Assembly: GCA_036346405.1 (NCBI GenBank)
Contig: CM070548.1
Coordinates: forward strand, 72,325,739 to 72,389,738
Direction of reading: 5' to 3'
Length of the DNA stretch: 64,000 nt
DNA from: Phyllostachys edulis
Lineage: Eukaryota > Streptophyta > Magnoliopsida > Poales > Poaceae
The notes under the pieces were generated by a model, which saw only the letters and a program-made list of their open reading frames with translations, was not told where the DNA came from and did not search any database. The position numbers and the translations under genes were made by a program. Each line of letters opens with the position of its first letter. Positions within the stretch are counted from its first letter, which is position 1. Shown here piece by piece: positions 43,870 to 53,174 of the stretch.

Positions 43870-45308
43870 ATGCCTAGGATGCGAGGAACAACTAGGAAAA
43901 CTCTTAGCTCATCAAGACAAGGAACATCAGCCTCTCAATCTCCTGAAGATTCACCTCGAGCATTGCAAATAGGAAGGACTCGTCCTGCTGCTCCTGTTCG
44001 TAAGACTCGCTCCGTTAAACGAAAAGTTGTGCATGGGAAAGGAAAGGGCGACTTCTGGCGAATCGAAAGTAGCTCGGAAGAAAGATCAAGTGAGGAGTCC
44101 GAGTCGGAAGAAGAAGTTCTGCTAGGACGAAGATGACTTGATAGACCCACGGGGACTCCAATTGATTTACACCTCCTCTCGGTGATGATTATGCCATCAA
44201 GAGGCATGTCAATCAATATCTCTTGAAGAATGACTCGCTCAATCCAAGATTTCTGCTTTGGTTTTCAAGAACAAGTCTATGATCGACTTTATGGACGTCA
44301 CAGAAAATTTGCGAGATCACAAATGGATTAAGTGGACTCATATCAATACTTTGGACAAATCTGATTGGGGTTTATCAGCTTTTCTACAGAGTAGGTCTTC
44401 ATGACCTTGTGGGAATAAAGCAGAATTATGATGACAAGCTCATTAGGCAATTTTATGCCACATTGTATATCTCTCCAGACCTGAAGACTTTTAGATGGAT
44501 ATCAGGCACCAGAAATCTGGAGAGTACTAAAGAAGAATTTGAGAGAGTCTTGAAGGTCCAATCTAGCTCTTGGGAGAAGATCTTTGAGAGTCCGGCTTTA
44601 CTAGCCCCTGTTTGGAGTAAGTACTATGACTCTTCTACAAAATACAAGCTGGGCACTATCACTGGACTTAAGCCAGAAGTGAGTATGATTAACAGGATTA
44701 TTAATCATACATTTTACCCTAAAAGTGGTAATTTTGATGCTGTCAGGGGGCATGTTTGGAACATGATTGATCATATTATGGAGGGGATAAGATTTGATGT
44801 TGTGGATGCAATTCTAAATGGCATAGCCTCCTCCAAGAATGATAGAGTTAAAAGGATTTACTATGCACCATACATCATGGCATTAATTGTAAGGAAAATG
44901 GAGTATCGTGGTGGTTTGGGATCAGCTCATAAGCCTTATAAACCACGAGATGGTATCCCACCTCCTTGCCAAGACATTGAGGATGATCCAGTTGGTGTTG
45001 AGGCTCCTCCTGCGGCTCCTGCTCCTGCTGAAGGTATTCTTGCTCAAGTGCTTCAAAATCAGCAGCTCATTCTTAACACGTTGCAAGAAATAAAAGTAGA
45101 ACAAACTGAGATTCGCAACAGGCTAACTCACATAGAGTCAGTTCAGAATGACTACTCTGATGAGTCTCATAACCGGTTGTCAGCCTTGACGGAGGCCTTT
45201 ACTGACTTAGAGAAATTTTTGAGGACTCCTCAGCGGTTTGCTCGTCGTCCTCCTCAGTCTCCTAGGGCTCCTACTTCTTGGTTGCTCCTCTCTTGGCCCC
45301 GAGTTTAG
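43870..45308 (+). pseudogene. SIRE extra ORF (ORF3, env-like position), broken
   Basis: A first block (43,870-44,136) is Ser/Arg-rich and acidic (TRSVKRKVVHGKGKGDFWRI, SSSEERSSEESESEEEVLLG). Frames are shuffled to 44,408. The second block (44,409-45,308) has 299 residues with FRWISGTRNL, IINHTFYPKSGNFDAVRGHV, a Pro/Ala hinge (PPAAPAPAEG), a coiled coil (LNTLQEIKVEQTEIRNRL) and a Pro/Arg-rich tail. This protein is found between pol and the 3' LTR in Maximus/SIRE elements and has been called env-like on position alone. No signal peptide or clear membrane span is visible, so I would not call it an envelope. Function unknown. Confidence 0.75.
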
Positions 45309-46025
45309 TGCGAGTCCGAGCTCCGGCCCTGTTTCAGCTCCTCCGGCCTGACTCTGAGTCGGCGACTCAGATCCCGCACCCTCTTGCTTGACATCTCGAG
45401 ATCGGCACCGGCTTCTCCTCGATTCACTGCTCTGCTCCGGCTCCGCTCGAGATCCGATTCCTCCTTCTCAGGACCCAGCCGTCTGATGCTCTTTATTTTG
45501 GTATTTTGATGCCAAAGGGGGAGAAGAAGACGATGTGAGAAGACATACTTTTAGGGGGGACTAGTAGCTAGTCTTTTGACTTAAATGGGCTTATATGTTA
45601 TATGTGTGGTTTGAATGTTTTGAAAACTGGTTTTATGGTTGATCCTTTCGTGCTTGTAATAATTTATAACTTTGTAGAACTTGTTGAATGATGATGAATG
45701 ATGCGTATGCATATTATCTTAAAATGCAATCTCAATTATTGTCATATCTCAATATTGCATTGCTTCCTCAACTTCATAAATGCAAAAGAGACTCATAAAA
45801 CTTTCACAAAATCTCTACATATGCTGAAGATTATCTATCATTTACATGCACATGTTTAGGGGGAGTCTTCCTTAAATTGGATTTAACAAGAAAAATAACT
45901 CTCAAATATTTATCTATGCTCATTGCAAGATTTTTTTTACTTGTTAAAGACATCAAAAGAATATACACTCATAGTATATTCAAAACAAACCTTCTCACAT
46001 ATTAATTGTGTTGTCATCAATTACC
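45309..46025 (+). other. SIRE 3' untranslated region
   Basis: Non-coding. Three purine-rich runs (aaagggggagaagaag at 45,516, tttagggggactag region, tttagggggagtc at 45,857) resemble internal polypurine tracts; no gene. GC-rich part to 45,480, AT-rich afterwards. Confidence 0.5.
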
Positions 46026-46039
46026 AAAAAGGGGGAGAT
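46026..46039 (+). other. Polypurine tract of the SIRE element
   Basis: aaaaagggggagat, immediately before the 3' LTR. Confidence 0.9.
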
Positions 46040-47761
46040 TGAAAGCATCTAGGCCCCTAAAAATGGTTTTGGTAATTAATGATAATATGTGAATATGGGA
46101 TTAACGTGTTTATTAAGTATGTGCAAGGTTTAATCCCATTGATGAACATGTTGATGTAAAGATGCATGCTAAAGGATAATATGGAGATCTACAAGGCTTA
46201 AAGACAAGGTACAAATAGTCTAGGATGCTTTTTGTATTTTATCGGACTTAGGCGAATTGGTTGGTAGACCGGATTATAGGTTAAATACCGTACTATTAAG
46301 AGGGATCACGACTAGTAGCTTGATAGCTTGCTCTTGTGCCATATGGATCAATTTAGGATCATGCATGCATTCAAAATTGGACTTGCATTTTAATTCAAAA
46401 AACTACTGTGCTTTTGCTCTGAAATCGGTAGTACCGCAGGTATTTCAGCGGTTGTACCGCAGTGCGGTTGTACCGGCATTAAGAAAGCGGTACAACCGAT
46501 TGTCCTTACGTGCGCCAAACGTGTTAATCGTTAGATCTTGATCTAACAGCTCAGGTCAAGTGGGCTGTTCGGACCGCCTGAGTTGGTGACGATTGTGAAT
46601 CGTTAGATCTCGATCCAACGGCTCAAAACAAGTGTGTCGTTCGGACCAACGTAACAGAATTCATCTCAACCTTCCACGTGTCAAGATCGTGTGATAATCT
46701 GATCGCGTGAGATGCGGTTGTCTGCGGTGCGTCTTGTGTACTACCGCGACTGCCGGACGTTCGAAATTTCTATGGCGGTAGTATAAAAGCAGAACATGTG
46801 TATTTACACTCGGCAACCTCTCACGAGAATCGGACGTTCCGGCCTCTAAATCGGATGAACCGCGCCCGGTAGTTCCGTTTGTTATGCGGCGGTTGTAAAA
46901 CTCGAGTGCATGCATTTTCGGCTAAGCAAAACCACGATATCGGTTGAGCCGGGCGTTGCGGCGGTCGTACCGCTCCTCTTTTCAACGGCTATATCGGTGC
47001 ATTAAATGCGTTTAAAAAGTCATTCTTCTTTGCTTTTCGGAGAGCGGTTGTACCAAGACGTTACAATGGTTGTACCGAATTATTTGAAAAGTGGGAAACT
47101 TCTCCCAGCGGTTAGATTTGTTGGTGGAGGCTATAAATACTTCCCCAAGCTGCTCAAGGTGGAGGTTACCTGACTCATTTATCATTCATAGACCCTTGTG
47201 AGCATTGAGCATTCATTCTACTCCCCAATTCTCTTGCATTCATTGAGAGGAGTTCAAGTGCATTCATTCTAGTTGATCCTTTTGCACTTGAGTAACGTCA
47301 AGCGAAGATTGGTGATTTATTACTCTTGGAGTGTTGCTGCACTTCTAGACGGCTTGGCGGTTAAGCACGGAGATCTCTTCAAGAAGATTGTGAAGAGGCC
47401 CAGTGAAAATTTGTGAGTGGTTCGGTGTTCACCATCTCCAGAGCGGAGGAAGAACAACCATAGTGATCGAGGAAAGGCTTAATTCGTGGAGCCGGCTTGA
47501 GTGGTCAAGCTTTCTCAACGTGGACTAGTGAAGACCGGCAAGTCTTCGATACCACGGAAAAACATCGTTGTCTTATTGTGGTTAATTCTAGTCTTTACTC
47601 TTCCGCACTTATATTTCTAGCTTGTCTATTGAAATTGAATTGCTTAGCTAGAAGTGTAACTTGTTTAGACTAAGTTGTTATTGGCCAAAATTGTCAAATT
47701 GCTAAAAAGTTTAAAAACCTCCTATTCACCCCCGCTCTAGTCGGTTATCCTTGATCCTACA
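46040..47761 (+). repeat. 3' LTR of the SIRE element
   Basis: 1,722 bases, same ends as the 5' LTR, followed by the target duplication gagca. Confidence 0.95.
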
Positions 47762-47766
47762 GAGCA

Positions 47767-48480
47767 GTGCTGAGAACTTGCTTGATATAGTTTTTGTTTT
47801 TATAAAACCATTTGTGCTGGAAAAGAAAGATGGGGTGGGACCCCAGGGATTTGAGAAAGGCTTGGTCGGGGACGAGTGGTAATTACGGGAATACCCGAGC
47901 ATTGAGTGGATGGAGCCACTCAATGGTATAGGAGGTGGGACCTTCGCTAGTACTTTATAAATGAAAACTCATTTATGAAAACAGATTTGTTAAAAATGCT
48001 AAGTCTTAGGATTTTCTATTACTCATCTATTTCAAACTTGGCTTTGTGCAAATAAAAGAACTCTAAAGCTTTCCTTGACTAGCCCTGCATCTATACAACT
48101 GCATTGTGTGTTGGCTCGCGAGTACGGTTGTGTACTCAGGCTCTGCCATTTTAATCATTTCAAACCCAAATGATCAAGACCCCTACCAGTACTTCACAGA
48201 AGCTGATCCGGATGGTGGTGACAATAATGAAGCTTAAGCCGGGACCCCCAGTCGCTTGCCTGTGGGCAAAATGAATGGATCCATCACAATTTATTTTGCT
48301 TCCGCACCTTTTTTTTATATTCAGTACTCTTGACTTTTGTAAACTTCCGCCTAAGTGGCACTTTTGTAAAATAATTGGCCGCACGGCCTGATGATTATGT
48401 AATATGTTTTGGGCTTGCACTGTTCATAACGAGTACCCTTTACATTGAGCAAAGTTTATGATCAGTTTGTTTACAAACAC
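47767..48480 (+). other. U5-like part of X, right of the SIRE insertion
   Basis: Continues the X sequence interrupted at 36,104. Non-coding, AT-rich, with gggaccccagggatttgag and gggacccccagtcgc stretches. No gene. Confidence 0.5.
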
Positions 48481-49125
48481 TAAATAGATGTCTTAAGACC
48501 ACCCCTAGATGTTCTAGAACCACTGCTAGGTGACTTGGGACAACCCTTAGCTGGTTGAAGACCTCCACCAAAGGACCTACAACCACCTCTAGTCAATCCA
48601 GGTCCGCTACCAAGTGACTCACAACCCCCAAGAGTTTATAACCAGCTCTAGAGAGTCTAGGACCTCCCCATGACCTCCAGGACCTCCTCAGGAACTCCTA
48701 GGACCTCCCTTGATCTTTCCTGGATCTCCCCAGACCTCCTCATGAACTACAAAACCTCCCTTGAACTTCCTCGGATCTCCTAGGACCTCCCTTGACCTTC
48801 TCAGGATCCCCCATGACCTCCAGGACCTCCTCAGGTCCCATAGGACCTCCTCAAGACCTCCCTTAACTCTCTGGATTTCCTCAGGACCACCCCTCAGGGC
48901 CTTCTCAGGACCTCCTTTGACTCTTCAGGACCTTCTCAGGACCACTCCTGGAACAGTACTCGAAGGGATCAGTGACCAACGAAAGGATTACTCCAGGACC
49001 TCTTCAGGATCACTGCAAGACCTCTTCAATCTCACCCCAAGACCTCCTCCAGATCACTCCAGGACCTCCTCGGGATCACCCTTGAACCATTCCAGAACCT
49101 CTTCGAGACCTCCTTAGATATCCTT
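48481..49125 (+). repeat. Degenerate cctcaggacctcc repeat, X 3' part
   Basis: Short, imperfect tandem repeats (aggacctcctcagga and cttcaggaccacc variants). A similar aggtcctcc repeat stands at the left end of Z (56,040-56,240). The open frame at 48,761-49,117 is repeat-derived, not a gene. Confidence 0.75.
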
Positions 49126-49288
49126 TTTCCATCCAATAGTGGTCGTAACCGTGAACCAAATTGTGTGCCAGCTTTGAGCTCCCGACGTTATGTGAGTGAA
49201 CCGCGACGAATCGTGTGTGTCGACTCTTGATCCGTGGAATGACACGTTATCTGTGATGGATCCCAAGCTCCAAATTTGGGGTCCGACA

Positions 49289-49293
49289 CAGAG
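49289..49293 (+). repeat. Target duplication of X, right
   Basis: cagag, identical to 28,882-28,886. Confidence 0.95.
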
Positions 49294-49858
49294 TAATAGA
49301 GCAGTCGAGCGAGCTAATGGCATAATAATGCAAGGAGTAAAACGCCGAGTGTTCGACTAGTTAACAAAACGGTCAAGAGCTTGGGTTCAAAAACTTTTTT
49401 CTGTTGTTATGGGCCGTTCGAACCACGACCATTCGTGTGACTGGTGAAACACCATTTTTTCTAGTTTACGGTGCTGAAACCATACTTCCTTTGTAATTGA
49501 AAATTGGCTCTGCTCGAACTGATTGTTTTTAATGAAAATGATAAAAAAGAACGACGACTCGACGACATCAATTTCCTCAAAGAACGACGTAAAAAAGCCC
49601 TCATACAATCGTCAATTTACCAACAAGCCATGAGAAGGTACCATAGTCGTAAGGTGCAACCTCGCAGTCTAGCTGTAGGTGATCTGATTCTCAGTAAAAT
49701 TCAAAGCCAAGCAAATTGTAACAAACTTTCGCCAAAATAGGAAGATCCATACACTGTAGTCGAAGTCACCAGACTTGGTTCGGTACGACTAGCCATGTCA
49801 GACGGGCGTGTTATGTCTAATTCTTGGAACATTGACCAATTGCATAAGTTCTATGTAT
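49294..49858 (+). pseudogene. Tat1 integrase, C-terminal part, after X
   Basis: Resumes in register with the catalytic-Glu motif AVERANGIIMQGVKRR. The rest is broken by stops and frameshifts but keeps the C-terminal module: RRKKALIQSSIYQQAMRRYH, EVTRLGSVRLAMSDGR, SWNIDQLHKFYV and TAA at about 49,858. This ending is the normal C-terminus of Tat polyproteins. Confidence 0.88.
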
Positions 49859-50829
49859 AAATGTCCTTTACATTCTTTCAATTTCAATAAAGATTTATTC
49901 TTTCTTTATTTTTTGATGAGTGTTGTTATTTATATTTCGATTATCCATTCCTGGTTAAATACTATTGTTGTCTTGATCATCGAAGAAGATCAATTGCTCT
50001 ACGTCATCCTTCTAAAGGATGTCTTTTACTTATTGGCTTTGACATAGTTGTCCAACGCCTTAAAGGCCCACATCGTGACCATCACAGAGATGAATTTCAT
50101 GAGCGACCACACACACTCTTTTCTAAAAAAAAGAAACATTCGCACAGACAACTACATATAGTTACCTGCATGCTTAACAATCACAAGGCTTTCTTTCTTT
50201 ACTTCAACATTATGTTCTTCTCCTTTTCTTGCAATTGGTCGGGACACGAAAAGCCTCCTGGTCAAAATCTCTCCTCTCCACATGGTCTAGCCCACTGGAA
50301 GAAGTTTCATAGCGACGGTCCTTTTCTTATGATCTTTGCTACCAGTCGGAACCTGAGAACGAATATGTTTTGCGAAGTGTCAATCATGTCTTTGATTCTT
50401 AGCAACCATTATGACAAGATTGAAAATTGTGTATAAATAGGACTACGTATTGTTTTTTCTACATACTTTTTCTGCATATTTTCTTATCATCAACACAAGT
50501 CTTATGATATCTTATGAACATACACTGTGCTATATGGTATTTCGATTATGGAAATAGATCTAATGCTAGTCGAAATCATACACTGGTTCTGACCAAGTTG
50601 GTTTTCTAGTGTAAGTTAGATCATTTTAGCAACATAATCATCATATACTTTATATGGTGGTCGTGCAAAGTATTCTTTTTTCTTGGTCTATTGCTTCCGT
50701 AGTAAGTTTTTCTACTAACACAAGCAGTCGGGGGCTAGAAAATATATGAATACTTAAAGTAAGAGATAAATATAAGCTTTACTAGTGACAATAGGTAAGT
50801 TTTTACATTTATAATTCTATATTAAATCT
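49859..50829 (+). other. Tat1 spacer between pol and the reverse-strand extra gene
   Basis: AT-rich non-coding sequence with an aataaag motif at about 49,888. Short open frames without motifs. No gene. Confidence 0.5.
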
Positions 50830-52226
50830 TTTAATTTTTGGGACCACTAGATTGGAAGCTACGGGATGGTGACCTGATCTTCATTTCCCCTGCAACCTTG
50901 TTTCTGAATGGTATAACTCCTTTGAAGATCTTGGCTGCTTCTTCCTCTGAGCAGTCGAAGTCCGCTTCAAGAGCTTGGAGGTTGATAGAGGGGTCGAAAG
51001 CCTTGAGCTTTGCCAAAGCAAAGGTAACTCCGTCCACAACAGCGTCTTTCATGGTCTGTGCATGGTTTTTCCAAAAGGTGGCGAGCAGACCTTGGAGAGC
51101 TTCGAGCTATCGTCCAAGACAGTTTGCCTTCTCCATTGGCTCCTTTGAGAAAGACAAAAATACTTCTGACCCTGAGTTGGAAAGAATCTTATTAAAAGCA
51201 ATAATCTTCTCTTCAAGATTACGCTCGAGTTCCATCTCCTTAGCATTTGCTAACTGAAGAGCTTTTTCTGTTTGTTTTAACTTTTGAGTTTTTTTTGCAC
51301 AAGTAGACCAAAGTTAAATAAATTTAAGAAAAATAGTAAACTGGTCAAGTTTATGACTAGTTACCTTGAGTTTTCTTCTCAGAAGCCTCGATAGCTTCCA
51401 TGTGCCTAGTTATCAAGTTTTCGATCGACCGGTCCTTGGCATGGCACCTTTCTTCAAACCTAGCTATTATGGCCTATTTAGCCATAACCTCTGTCTCAAT
51501 ATTCTTTAATTTTGTCAAAAATGATAGGAGCACAAATTGACAGACAACGAAGAACAAGATAAAAATGAGAAGAAAAAGTCAGGAAGAAAGTACATACATT
51601 TTAGCTTGGAATTTTCTTTTCAAAGTAAGTTATTCGCTGGGTCGATCCACCAACCACAACAGCATTCTCCACCATATGCTGCAAAAATAGTAAAATTCTT
51701 TAAGTTTTTTGATAAGCTTTGAAGAAAAGACTATAAGAGTGGTCATAGGTGCTTACTTAGATTGCCATGTCCGCATATTCAGAGTAGATAGCATTAGGAC
51801 CCATCTTTAACTGATGGTCTGAAATTATCCTCCAGACCTCATCGAGCTTCTCATCATTGAAGATCCGAGGCCAGTTGGGGAAGTTGCTACAATGAGGAGA
51901 CATCTTCAATAACGAAGAAATCCACTCTCCTTGAACGTTCTCAGCAGGGGGTGGAACCTGCTGAGGCTCTTCTTCGACTCTAGTCTCCCTAGACAGAGTC
52001 AAAGCCAACAAGGAATCCTAGGTAGTGGGAACCAAAACTGGAGCCGCCACCTGCTCAAGGGCTGGCCCTACCACCCTTTCCTCAGGAATTTTCTCCTGAG
52101 GGGAACACCAGAAGATCTGTAAAGATGACAAAAAATAAAAAGGTCAAAGTTTTGGAATGCGGGAAACACTAAAGGTATGAATTTACATAACTTTCTTTAT
52201 TTTTCATACCTGGTTTTCTTGGTCTT
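50830..52226 (-). pseudogene. Extra antisense gene of Tat1, 3' portion, broken
   Basis: Opposite to gag-pol. Exon-like blocks on the minus strand: 52,125-51,760 (VEEEPQQVPPPAENVQGEWI, FNDEKLDEVWRIISDHQLKM, MGPNAIYSEYADMAI), a coiled-coil region around 51,470-51,190, and 51,052-50,830 (MKDAVVDGVTFALAKLKAFD, DCSEEEAAKIFKGVIPF). Each block matches the plus-strand gene in Tat3 (54,640-56,008). The upstream half was separated by the insertion of Tat3 at 52,227. Protein function unknown. Such antisense ORFs are known in Tat/Grande/Retand elements. Confidence 0.8.
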
Positions 52227-52901
52227 TGTCGACGATCGAGTCACCAATCTTACGAAATAAATAGAGAAAAATGGCTAAGAGTCCTTGGATGAGAATGGGA
52301 TTGCTCTTTATTGCAATGTGGATCTTTACAGGGGGTGCCTTGGGGAAGACAACAGCCCAGCCCTAATTACACTTGGTGTTGTGATTGATATGCTATAGAT
52401 CACTAGGTCTTGTCTCCGATGATCCTGATGTGGTTGTAGATCATCGATCCCGAATAATCTGTCCTTCCTTCCATTTGCATTCTCCTTTAAATAACTGACG
52501 AAGTGGTGGTAGTTACTCCTGGAAGAAGTTGCCTTTGGAAATGTCGCGTCCGGTCGGAGAAGCGTCGCAATTGGTGAAAAACCAACTGACTAGCAGTTGA
52601 TGTCAGTGGGAGATAAAACCATACAGTGGTTATTATTATCGACTTAGGGTTGTAAACGTCATGTGGTTTGGAACAAATAAGACATGTGTTCCATTCGTCA
52701 CACGGTAAGAAATCATCTGACCAAGGTACCACAATTTAACCCCTTGAATCCTCACAACCAGGGGGGTCGTTAGCCTTAGGGGTTACGACCATGAAGGACG
52801 TTCGGTCTTTAATTAAATATTAAAGTAATATTTAGAGATTTCATCCTCGTCAGCTAGCTCCTAAACTTTAAATGAATGTGTAATGTGAACCCCTTCCGAC
52901 A
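52227..52901 (-). repeat. 3' LTR of Tat3
   Basis: Minus strand starts tgtcggaagg (52,901) and ends atcgtcgaca (52,227). It aligns with 22,448-23,122 (same length) and with 63,394-64,000, sharing accatacagtggttatt, gtcggagaagcg and taaataactgacgaag motifs. Confidence 0.82.
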
Positions 52902-53054
52902 AAGATCCTTTTCGGGAAAAACCCTTGTCTTAATGGCAAAGTTAACAAGGTGGTCTGTATTCACTTTAAAATTAAGAAAATGTCTGGGGAACCAAAGAGG
53001 TTTTCTGTCCGTTGGACTTTGGGCAACTCCCAATTGCAGCTAAGGAGTTGCGGT

Positions 53055-53062
53055 TATAAAAT
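53055..53062 (+). promoter_or_regulatory. TATA box of the Tat3 extra gene
   Basis: tataaaat, followed by a CT-rich leader (53,110-53,160), 120 bases upstream of the ATG at 53,175. Confidence 0.6.
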
Positions 53063-53174
53063 CCCCGCATCGCCTTGCTTTAGGGTTTTTACGCTCTCGG
53101 AATTTCTTGTCCCTTAATCCTTTCGTCAAGAACTTTCTTCGACCACCTTTCACCTTCCCGCCCAAGATCCAACA

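Larger units (their letters stand above)
36105..47761 (+). mobile_element. Maximus/SIRE-type Ty1/Copia element with extra ORF, full structure
   Basis: 11.66 kb with LTRs 36,105-37,819 and 46,040-47,761 and target duplication gagca at 36,100-36,104 and 47,762-47,766. An initiator-Met primer site follows the 5' LTR, and a polypurine tract (aaaaagggggagat) precedes the 3' LTR. Coding order is gag (two zinc knuckles), protease, integrase, RT, RNase H, then a long extra ORF (43,870-45,308). Size, LTR start tgaaagcatctaggcccc and the extra ORF mark the Maximus/SIRE lineage. Breaks are few (about six frameshifts or stops), so this is the youngest-looking element here, but it cannot act alone as read. 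Confidence 0.95.
28887..49288 (+). mobile_element. Element X: non-coding LTR-type insertion, probably a very long solo LTR, carrying two further insertions
   Basis: Starts tgtaacagccc and ends ggggtccgaca, a TG..CA pair with an exact 5-bp target duplication. Without Y (about 3.3 kb) and the SIRE element (11.7 kb) it is about 5.4-5.5 kb. It has a TATA box at 29,386, a large 30-bp minisatellite, and a U5-like stretch. It contains no second start sequence on the plus strand, no primer site and no coding, so I read it as one LTR left after recombination. Landmarks (gcaagagggggcct, tctgcagagt, tagccgtg) are shared with Y and Z. The style is that of the long LTRs of grass Tekay/RIRE3-like Gypsy elements; this lineage is inference. 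Confidence 0.8.

Noticed and set aside
43870..45308. Calling the SIRE extra ORF an envelope gene
   Set aside because: There is no visible signal peptide, transmembrane span or cleavage site; only the position fits.
48761..49117. 118-codon open frame in the right part of X
   Set aside because: It encodes repeats of Leu/Arg/Ser/Pro from the degenerate cctcaggacctcc array and has no other support.
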